Below, one piece after another: positions 7,884 to 14,943 of a stretch of 14,943 nucleotides of DNA. The position numbers and the translations under genes are program-made. The notes under the pieces are model-generated. The model was not told where the DNA came from. It made no database searches and saw only the letters and a list, made by a program, of their open reading frames with translations. Source of the stretch: JBFKOL01 sp041628815 (GTDB taxonomy: Bacteria > Bacteroidota > Bacteroidia > Chitinophagales > Saprospiraceae); assembly GCA_041628815.1 (NCBI GenBank), contig JBFKOL010000075.1:1-14943 (forward strand). The letters run 5' to 3'. The stretch's first letter is position 1, and every line of letters starts with the position of its first letter.

Positions 7884-10800
7884 TCATTCTATGGGTAAGT
7901 TAATGACAAAGTTGGTTCCTTCCTCGTGTGTGGTAACAACTTTTAATTCTCCGCCATGTGCTTTCACGATGTCGTATGACAGGCTCAAACCCAGCCCGGT
8001 ACCCTGGCCTGTCGGCTTGGTGGTGAAGAAGGGTTGGAAAATTTTGTCCCTGATTTCATCAGGTATTCCCGGCCCATTGTCCTTTACGGTTACTTCAACT
8101 TTGTCGTCATTCATTCGTGTGCCGATGGTCACCTTAGGCGCATATCCATTCATCCCTGATTTGCTTTTTTCGTCGACCGCCTGGAAGGCGTTGTTGATCA
8201 GGTTTAGCAATACCCTGCCCATATCCTGGGCGATGACATTGACTTTGGGAAGCGCGTAGTCGAAATGGGTTTCATAGTCTGCGTTGAAGGATTTGTCCTT
8301 GGCACGAAGACCGTGGTAAGCCAGTCGAAGATATTCATCGCAAAGGGCGTTAAGGTCGGTGGGTTCTTTTTGCCCGGTGCTTGTCCTGCTGTGCTGCAAC
8401 ATACCTTTTACGATGCCATCGGCCCGCTTGCCGTGGTGATTGATTTTTTCAAGATTTTGTTTGATGTCATTTAAGATGGCTGCTGCTTCTTCAAGATCTC
8501 CGCTGTCCATTTCCTGTTGGAGTTCTTCGAGCAGTTCTTCGCTGACCTCGGAAAAGTTGTTCACAAAATTGAGCGGGTTCTGGATTTCGTGGGCGATGCC
8601 TGCGGTCAGTTCTCCAAGGGATGCCATTTTTTCGGAGTGGATCAGTTGTGCCTGGGCTGCTTGCAAGTCACTAAGAGCGGTTTCAATGCGATTTTTCGCC
8701 TCTTCCAGGTTTTGAAAGTCTTCATAGCGGGCATAGGCAATGGAAAAGGCATCTGCAAGTGTTTGTACGACTTCTATTTTTTCTTCTTGCAGCGGCGCTT
8801 TTTCTCCTACGTATATCATGCCCTGCCGGAAGGGAACGAAATGAAGATGAAGTTCATCGGGCACACTATTTGCGCCCTGGTAGGTTTCTGCGTTTTTGAC
8901 CTGACCCAATTCTACCATGGACTCGGTCCATTCCATAAATCGTTTTGCATCCCAATATTCCGTATATACCCGTCTTGCTTTCCAGTTTTTAACAATATTA
9001 GTGGCCTGGTCGTTGAAACCGAATGGCAGGTGCAGTACCCCCAGGGCCTTCCCATCCGGTGAGGAGAGGTAGGCCTGTATTTCTTTCGAATCTTCATCGA
9101 CGATGAATACGCCGCACCGGATAAAGGGAACATCCAGGGCCATCAATTCCCGCCAGATCACTGGTGTAATACGGTTGAGGTCTTCTGAATTGCGCATGCT
9201 CGCAATTTCTCCCCGGATCCTGTCCATGGCGGCTTGTTTAAGGGCATCCCGTGCCTGTGCCTCAGCATTCTTCAAGTCATTGAATCGAGTATAGGCGAGC
9301 GAAAAAACAGCCGTAGCCCGTTTGAGCAGATCCCAGCTTTCGGCAGAAATATCCCCGGGCGCGGCCACTCCCATAAAACCGTGGTTGAACCTGTAAAGAT
9401 GGTATGTACGTGGCGGAATGACCTCGCCATAGAATCCTCCCACAGAAAACAGTTCGGACTTTTCAGCACAATACGTTATCCATTCTTTGCGGGGCGCACC
9501 TTGCATCACGATAGAGGTCTTCTGGTCTCCCGAGTAAACAAAGGCTTTCATTTGTCTCCCGACCCAGGTATCTTCAAGGACCATGGTTATGTGGTCGGAC
9601 ACAAGACTGTTCTCATCCTCGCGGTCTTGAATGGAAAACCAACACTCTGTTTGACCGGTCGTCTGATCGTGGATATAAATGGAGCTGGTTTCCAATTCTT
9701 CAACACCCAGGGCGCCCATTTCCCTGCGCAAAAGTATGGATACATCAACCAGTTCATCCGAATTGTGCATGGCCATCGCGCGGCTTCGGACGCGTTCCAA
9801 GGCTGCTTCAATCTGAGCCTCACGTGCCTGGGCTTCCGCTTTCACTAAGTCCAGGTACCGGCGGTAGGTTTGCTCGAATAGCGCACTGAAACGCTGGAAC
9901 ACGTTCATCAACTCATCAGACAATTCCTGGAGGCAAAATGCATATAAGATGCCTTGTTCGAAAATGAAATCGTAATGAATGACTTTGTCGGGCAACTGGG
10001 TTGTATCGATCTTCAACGGATATTCCGGGGAAGCATTGATGGCCTGGTAATATTCCAGCACTTCTTCTCTGTTCTCCAGGATGAATTGGTTTACTGTCCG
10101 TTTCTCCATCCACGCCTTCCGGACACTTTTCAGCAGGGGGTGTATCGACATGTCCAGGATTCCAGCATCGATGGTGGTCATTCCCTGTTTATCCTTGGAA
10201 GCGGTCCAGAGCTCATTGTTTTCATTCTCATGGTTAAGAATGCCTATTCCGAGGCGGGTACTCTTTCCGATGCCCAGGGCGGTCAATTCGTCGAACATGG
10301 TAATGATACATTGGCCCACATCTTCACTGCTGTGCATAGCCATAGTCTTAGAGCGCACTCGCTCCAGGGCGGCCTCAATTTCGGCTTCCCTGGCCTGTGC
10401 TTCTGCCCTTTGGAGGTCGAGGAAGCGGGTGTAGGCCTGCTCGAAGGCGTGTGTCATTTTGACGGTGATCAGGCGGACGTCTTCATCGGGAGGTCGGATC
10501 ATATCGAAGGCCAGCACTCCGTTGGATAGACGTCCCCACGGATTCCACTGATGGGTGAGGTTTCCCGCTTGTATAGCTTTCTTGAAGACCTCGGCGATAT
10601 CGGTATTGATATCTTCCCATTCACTGATGGCGGCAAGGAGTCTATCCATGTCATATTCCATGACCACGTAGCGTTCACCTTCTTTCCATTTGTCAAGGAC
10701 CTCCATACCCAATAAAGGGTATTTTTTTGGATCATACCTTAAGACCTGGTTTTCCGGGTCACCTATGTTTCCGGGTGAGGAGAAATCGTACCAGTTGAAA

Positions 10801-13800
10801 AATTCATCTTCATCGATCAGCAGGATGGACGCCCCTGTAAATCCTTCTATATCCAGCTTTTTTACCTGCTCCAGTAGTCGCCGCGTAACTTTTCCAAAAT
10901 CGGAGGTGGAGTGCATGGCCATGGCTTCGGCCCGTACCCGTTCCACTGCCGCTTCGATTTGCGCTTCCCGGGCCTGGGATTCTGCCTTCTTCAGATCGAG
11001 GAAGCGGGTGTAGGTCTGTTGGAAAACCTTGCCAAAACGGGTGAGAATATCATTCTCCTCATCGGAATAGGGTATACCGGAGAAATTCTCGATATACAGC
11101 CCGACGTTGTCCATCAATACCGTCGAAATGGCAAGGCCAGGGCATTGAAAATAGTAGTCTTTGACGGCATCGGGCAAATCCGGAATATAGGTGAATAATT
11201 TTTTATAGAAACTGTTTTTTTCCTTAAAATCCAAAAGGTTGGTGAAGAGCTTTTCCCCTTTTTTCCTGGCGTCGAGGAAGCTGTTCCAGTGGGGTGAATC
11301 GAAATAGGGTATGGCAATTTGCGGTTGTATGGAGTTCTGGTCGGCCAACCATATGAGCATGTCGTCCCTGGTGTTGTAGTCAATGATGAATCCGGTATGT
11401 TGTACAAGGATACCCAGCTGTGAGAACTGGTCCAAGATCACTCGTATTGCGTCTTCGAGTTCTTCACTTTTATGCATGGCCATGGTCCTTGCCCGCACTC
11501 GCTCCAGGGCGGCTTCTATCTGTGCTTCCCTGGCTTGTGCCTCCGCTTTTTGGAGATCGAGGAACCGGGTATAGGTTTGCTCAAAGACTTTGGCAAATCG
11601 CTCCAAAATGGTAAACATCTCGTCAGATATGGGGGAAGTGTCAATCACCTCTAAAAAGCCATACCTCAGGGTTGCATGGGAGAAAACGTCAACTTCCCCG
11701 GAATTCAAAATGAACTCTTTTACATGGTCGGGAAGGTTTTTAAACTCCGTCTTATTTAATATGACCTGATCAAACTCTTTTTTTTCTTCTCCTTCGAGAA
11801 CGATAGTAAGACGTGGTATTTGATCCTTCCAGGCCTGCCATTGTTTTTGAAAAAATGGATGTGCGGATCGTGGTATGTGGTAACGTTCCAAGATCTTATT
11901 TTGGGCTGCGCTGGACACCCAATATTGCAATTGTTCATTTTCTTCGTCTGCAAGAATCAGCTCACAGCCTGAAGTAGCGAAACCGAATGGTTTTATTTCG
12001 TTTAATACCAGTGCCACAACCTCGCTTAATTCTTCACTTTTATGCATGGCCATGGTCCTGGCTCTCACCCGCTCGAGGGCCGTCTCGATTTGTGCCTCAC
12101 GAGCCTGTGCTTCAGCTTTTTGTAAGTCGAGGAAACGGGTGTAAGACTGTTTGAAAACGCGCCCAAATCGCACCAACAGCTCGATCTGGGCCTTGCTCAG
12201 CTCTTTTTCTACAGCCAGTGCCAGTGCACCGAAATCGTTGAATGTCCCATAGATAAAGACGTGATCAGACGAGCGCATGGCCTTGATAGACCTGGCGGGT
12301 AAGTTGGCATATCCGGTTTCAGTGAACAAGAAATCATCCCATGCTTTTTTAACCTTTCCCTTCAGATGATAGAGCCAGGATTCTTCCCTATCACTCCATC
12401 CCTTTAGTATGGCTTGGTAGGGTTCATGTTCGTGATACTGTAAATGGTAGTTGTTGATTTGATTCTTGTCTTCTGGGTCTGCCAACCATACTTTTTGTGA
12501 TTGGTCATCCGAATCGAAGACCCAAATCATGCAATTCATAAGAGTTACATCCAGCCTGTTCAACTCATCGAATAGCATGACATTGAGTTCTTCTAATTCG
12601 TCTGAGTGACGCATGCCATTTGCCCTCGAACGAATTCGTTCCAATGCCGCCTCAATTTCTGCTTCCCTGGCCTGCGCCTCTGCTTTATGCAGATCCAGGA
12701 ACCGGGTGTAGGTTTGTTCGAAGACTTTGGCGAATCGAGAAAGTATTGCCCCTTGCTCATCGGTGAGGGGATCTGATGCAACAATTTGCAAATATCCGTG
12801 GCTGAAGTTACTAAAGTACAAATGCGTCGTCTCGGGCAAGTCTTGTTTGGATGCCTTTTCCCTTTCAGACAATTTTTGATCAGGCATGACTAAATCGAGA
12901 TGTTTTATCTGTTCATCAAGGTCAAGAACTTGCTTAAAAAGTGGTAACTTTTGCTTCCACGCTTCGTATCGATCCTTCAGGATATGATCTCCGAAAAGCG
13001 GTAATTCAAATTCCACCAATAACTTGCTATCGGTACGTGAGCCCCACATTTTTTGTTTTTCATTTTCTTCATCGATGATCACAAAGGCACAATGTGCCGA
13101 TTGTGCAAATCCCAATTTTCTCAATTCATCATATAAGATGGTCGATACTCCTACGAGTTCATCACTTTTATGCATGGCCATAGAAGCGGATCTTACTCGC
13201 TCCAAGGCCATTTCAATTTGTGCTTCCCGGGTCTGTGCTTCCGCTTTTTGCAGGTCGAGGAAACGCCTATAGGCGAGATCAAAAACTTTTGAAGCGCGCG
13301 ATAGTAACTCCTTTGTCTCGTTTGAGGGTTCTTCCAGTGTGGCCACGACTAAAGTTCCACCAGTAAAATCGGAACAGGAGTAATACATCAAATCTGCCAT
13401 TTTTACCTGAGCAACCTCCGGAATCTTTTCTGACAAAATCTTTACGAAATCTTTTTGCTTTTTCCCTTTGCTAACAATCGTATATTCTTTCTGAGGAGAT
13501 TTATACATTCTGACCAAATCATCCAGCAAGGCACAGGCGTCCTTTCGAAATAATTCTTTTCCAAAAATCATGGTCCCATCCTTTTTGGCTGCGGGAACAA
13601 ATGTGTGCCATGACTCTATGTAGTCCTGATGTAAATCATAAAGCTCGATGACAGCACCCTCAAGTTGGGGCTGACCTAATAGTCTCATCTGCTCCCGGAG
13701 GATACCTGCAACCTTTACAAGATCTTCTGAAGTATGCATAGCCAATGCACTTGCCCGAACCCTTTCCAGGGCTACCTCGATCTGAGCCTCCTTGGCTTGT

Positions 13801-14943
13801 TCTTCCGCTTTTTGAAGATCGAGAAAGCGCCGATAGGTCATTTCAAAAACGACAGTAAAACGCGCCAGGATTTCTTCAGTTTCAAGATCCATTACCTCAG
13901 GAGCCAAAATGTGCAAATAGCCTTCCGAAAAATTTGCACAATAAAACACGACAGGATCCGGAATGTTAGGAAGAATGTTCTCCACCTGATTTCTTGAAAG
14001 CTGATGTTTTGCTACATAAGTCAAATGTTGTTGTAAATCTTTGCCACCGACTATTTGGTGAAATACCGGAACTTTATCTTTCCAGGCGTTATATCGTTCA
14101 AGAAGCACTGAATCACCGGAGAGTGGAAGATTCATTTTTTCTACGAAACTGCCGTTGGGTTGCGTCAACCAGCCGTTTTGTATATTATTCTCTTCGTCAA
14201 CAATTACAAATCCACAAATGAAAACTTGATCGTGATCAATTCCAAGGGTAATCAATTGTTGGTAAAGTAAAATGGCAGCATCCCCTAGTTCATCGCTTCT
14301 ATGCATGGCCATGGTCCTGGCTCTCACCCGCTCGAGGGCCGTCTCGATTTGTGCCTCACGAGCCTGTGCTTCAGCTTTTTGTAAGTCGAGGAAACGGGTA
14401 TAGGTTTGATCAAAGACTTTGGCAAAGCGGATTAATATGGAGGACGATGATGGACTTAGCTCCTGGTCTGCTACCAGCTCCAGGTAGCCTTTCGAGAAAA
14501 AAGCGCAGTTGAAGAATGTTGGATCCGGCAGGCCCTCTAAGGCAACATCGATCGCTTCGGTTCTGTCGGTCTCTGGTATCACAAAGTTTATATGATTTTG
14601 CAACTCAACACCTTCCACCTTTCTGGAGAAAAAAGCTTCCCGACGCCGCCAATGGTCGTAAATGTCGTCAAGAACCTGATCTCCGTGGAGCGGTAGCACC
14701 ATCATTTCCAGGGCAGAGGTCTCGGTATGACCCGACCAGACAGATTGCTGGTTACTTTTTTCATCGATGACTACAATATTGGCTTCGTAGAACTCGGGGA
14801 TCTCCAGTTTTACCAGCTCTTTATGGAGGACGGTGGCAACATCAGTCAGTTCGTCACTCTTGTGCATGGCCATGGATCGTGACCGCACCCGTTCCAATGC
14901 TGCTTCAATCTGAGCTTCACGCGCCTGTGCTTCTGCTTTTCGA
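7884..14943 (-). CDS. Giant soluble sensor histidine kinase with at least eleven tandem sensor modules (kinase 2, 5' end outside window)
   Basis: The frame is open from the right edge to TGA at 7886-7884: 2352 visible residues, numbered here from the codon at 14942. The first residues, RKAEAQAREAQIEAALERVR, are an inter-module linker, so the true start lies outside; the TTG at 14897 sits inside this linker and is not a credible start. Eleven modules (B1-B11) of 187-193 residues follow. After them come a short coiled coil and a kinase core: H-box GIAHEIQNPLNF with predicted phosphorylated His at 2118 (codon at 8591), N-box NLINNAF with Asn2251, G1 box DNGPGIP with Asp2288, then FFTTKPTGQGTGLGLS. 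By family knowledge it should be an ATP-dependent autokinase that passes phosphate to a separate response regulator. No membrane segment, receiver or DNA-binding domain is visible. The kinase core closely matches that of kinase 1, so the two are paralogues. Kinase 1 follows 180 bp downstream on the same strand, so co-expression is plausible. Ligands are unknown. Confidence 0.95.
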   Translation of the reverse strand, partial: RKAEAQAREAQIEAALERVRSRSMAMHKSDELTDVATVLHKELVKLEIPEFYEANIVVIDEKSNQQSVWSGHTETSALEMMVLPLHGDQVLDDIYDHWRRREAFFSRKVEGVELQNHINFVIPETDRTEAIDVALEGLPDPTFFNCAFFSKGYLELVADQELSPSSSSILIRFAKVFDQTYTRFLDLQKAEAQAREAQIETALERVRARTMAMHRSDELGDAAILLYQQLITLGIDHDQVFICGFVIVDEENNIQNGWLTQPNGSFVEKMNLPLSGDSVLLERYNAWKDKVPVFHQIVGGKDLQQHLTYVAKHQLSRNQVENILPNIPDPVVFYCANFSEGYLHILAPEVMDLETEEILARFTVVFEMTYRRFLDLQKAEEQAKEAQIEVALERVRASALAMHTSEDLVKVAGILREQMRLLGQPQLEGAVIELYDLHQDYIESWHTFVPAAKKDGTMIFGKELFRKDACALLDDLVRMYKSPQKEYTIVSKGKKQKDFVKILSEKIPEVAQVKMADLMYYSCSDFTGGTLVVATLEEPSNETKELLSRASKVFDLAYRRFLDLQKAEAQTREAQIEMALERVRSASMAMHKSDELVGVSTILYDELRKLGFAQSAHCAFVIIDEENEKQKMWGSRTDSKLLVEFELPLFGDHILKDRYEAWKQKLPLFKQVLDLDEQIKHLDLVMPDQKLSEREKASKQDLPETTHLYFSNFSHGYLQIVASDPLTDEQGAILSRFAKVFEQTYTRFLDLHKAEAQAREAEIEAALERIRSRANGMRHSDELEELNVMLFDELNRLDVTLMNCMIWVFDSDDQSQKVWLADPEDKNQINNYHLQYHEHEPYQAILKGWSDREESWLYHLKGKVKKAWDDFLFTETGYANLPARSIKAMRSSDHVFIYGTFNDFGALALAVEKELSKAQIELLVRFGRVFKQSYTRFLDLQKAEAQAREAQIETALERVRARTMAMHKSEELSEVVALVLNEIKPFGFATSGCELILADEENEQLQYWVSSAAQNKILERYHIPRSAHPFFQKQWQAWKDQIPRLTIVLEGEEKKEFDQVILNKTEFKNLPDHVKEFILNSGEVDVFSHATLRYGFLEVIDTSPISDEMFTILERFAKVFEQTYTRFLDLQKAEAQAREAQIEAALERVRARTMAMHKSEELEDAIRVILDQFSQLGILVQHTGFIIDYNTRDDMLIWLADQNSIQPQIAIPYFDSPHWNSFLDARKKGEKLFTNLLDFKEKNSFYKKLFTYIPDLPDAVKDYYFQCPGLAISTVLMDNVGLYIENFSGIPYSDEENDILTRFGKVFQQTYTRFLDLKKAESQAREAQIEAAVERVRAEAMAMHSTSDFGKVTRRLLEQVKKLDIEGFTGASILLIDEDEFFNWYDFSSPGNIGDPENQVLRYDPKKYPLLGMEVLDKWKEGERYVVMEYDMDRLLAAISEWEDINTDIAEVFKKAIQAGNLTHQWNPWGRLSNGVLAFDMIRPPDEDVRLITVKMTHAFEQAYTRFLDLQRAEAQAREAEIEAALERVRSKTMAMHSSEDVGQCIITMFDELTALGIGKSTRLGIGILNHENENNELWTASKDKQGMTTIDAGILDMSIHPLLKSVRKAWMEKRTVNQFILENREEVLEYYQAINASPEYPLKIDTTQLPDKVIHYDFIFEQGILYAFCLQELSDELMNVFQRFSALFEQTYRRYLDLVKAEAQAREAQIEAALERVRSRAMAMHNSDELVDVSILLRREMGALGVEELETSSIYIHDQTTGQTECWFSIQDREDENSLVSDHITMVLEDTWVGRQMKAFVYSGDQKTSIVMQGAPRKEWITYCAEKSELFSVGGFYGEVIPPRTYHLYRFNHGFMGVAAPGDISAESWDLLKRATAVFSLAYTRFNDLKNAEAQARDALKQAAMDRIRGEIASMRNSEDLNRITPVIWRELMALDVPFIRCGVFIVDEDSKEIQAYLSSPDGKALGVLHLPFGFNDQATNIVKNWKARRVYTEYWDAKRFMEWTESMVELGQVKNAETYQGANSVPDELHLHFVPFRQGMIYVGEKAPLQEEKIEVVQTLADAFSIAYARYEDFQNLEEAKNRIETALSDLQAAQAQLIHSEKMASLGELTAGIAHEIQNPLNFVNNFSEVSEELLEELQQEMDSGDLEEAAAILNDIKQNLEKINHHGKRADGIVKGMLQHSRTSTGQKEPTDLNALCDEYLRLAYHGLRAKDKSFNADYETHFDYALPKVNVIAQDMGRVLLNLINNAFQAVDEKSKSGMNGYAPKVTIGTRMNDDKVEVTVKDNGPGIPDEIRDKIFQPFFTTKPTGQGTGLGLSLSYDIVKAHGGELKVVTTHEEGTNFVINLPIE
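12041..12140 (-). repeat. 100-bp perfect direct repeat, copy 1 (B5/B6 junction)
   Basis: Identical base for base to 14300-14399, in the same orientation and 2259 bp apart; the flanking bases differ at both ends. It encodes the end of one module's closing helix, the KAEAQAREAQIETALERVRA linker and the MAMH opener of module B6. The sensor middles on either side are diverged, so the match is limited to the linker. Confidence 0.97.
14300..14399 (-). repeat. 100-bp perfect direct repeat, copy 2 (B1/B2 junction)
   Basis: Second copy of the sequence at 12041-12140, encoding the linker and opener of module B2. Other linkers in the array encode almost the same peptide with many synonymous differences, so identity here points to recent copying and not to protein constraint alone. 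Confidence 0.97.

Larger units (their letters stand above)
8715..14943 (-). repeat. Array of at least eleven tandem sensor modules in kinase 2 (B1-B11)
   Basis: The last Met of the MAMH-like motif is encoded at plus-strand positions 14865, 14304, 13737, 13173, 12612, 12045, 11475, 10914, 10335, 9768 and 9195. Spacings are 561, 567, 564, 561, 567, 570, 561, 579, 567 and 573 bp, all multiples of three. Openers are close to LERVR(A/S)R(T/S)MAMH, and closers close to RFAKVFEQTYTRFLDLQ. B1, B2, B4 and B11 share a strand pattern like F(V/I)I(V/I)DE(E/D)N followed by a PL.GD or PFGF motif. B5 (RANGMRHS) and B11 (EIASMRNS) have diverged in the opener. No catalytic signature is visible in any module. 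A GAF-like regulatory fold is a guess. Confidence 0.9.

Noticed and set aside
9234..9848. Plus-strand open frame of 204 codons, and similar plus-strand frames across the window
   Set aside because: They lie wholly inside the minus-strand kinase genes. Several contain mirrored versions of the repeated linker DNA (for example MAMV.ARTRS.AAS), which explains their recurrence. None resembles a known family.
14895..14897. TTG as the start codon of kinase 2
   Set aside because: It encodes the Leu of the LERVR linker seen at every other junction, and the frame stays open upstream with linker residues.
2070..14943. Naming the modules as PAS or GAF domains
   Set aside because: No PAS or GAF signature is clear by eye. 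The fold is left open, with GAF-like only as a guess.

Overview
The window holds three genes, all on the minus strand and read in the order kinase 2, kinase 1, FIST gene. It is dominated by two very large, related, soluble sensor histidine kinases. Protein style suggests Bacteroidota: the kinase core with the H-box stretch ASLGELTAGIAHEI(K/Q)NPLNF, the recurring linker AEAQAREAQIEAALERVRARTMAMH, and no Shine-Dalgarno motif before either visible start codon. I cannot name the family or genus. The plus strand carries no convincing gene; its open frames mirror the repetitive minus-strand genes.

Layout. (1) 1-1017: 5' part (339 codons) of a FIST-domain sensor gene that runs off the left edge. It has no stop in the window and is easy to miss. 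(2) 1018-1205: spacer with 29-bp repeat units and a hairpin next to the FIST start. (3) 1206-7703: kinase 1, 2165 residues, made of an NTF2/SnoaL-like N-terminal domain, nine tandem sensor modules of about 190 residues, a coiled coil, and a HisKA/HATPase core. (4) 7704-7883: a second spacer with the same arrangement of 29-bp units followed by a palindrome. (5) 7884-14943: kinase 2, open at the right edge, with at least eleven tandem modules and a second HisKA/HATPase core. Its visible part is 2352 residues and its true start lies outside.

How they may work together. Neither kinase shows a transmembrane segment, a receiver domain or a DNA-binding domain. They look like cytoplasmic kinases that collect signals along a chain of modules joined by near-identical helical linkers and pass phosphate to a response regulator encoded elsewhere. 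The FIST protein, a predicted small-ligand sensor family, is probably part of the same signalling group. The most unusual features are the number of sensor modules per protein (9 and at least 11), the contrast between divergent sensors and almost constant linkers (including a 100-bp perfect DNA repeat), and the matching repeat-plus-palindrome leaders upstream of kinase 1 and the FIST gene. Sensor ligands and outputs are unknown.
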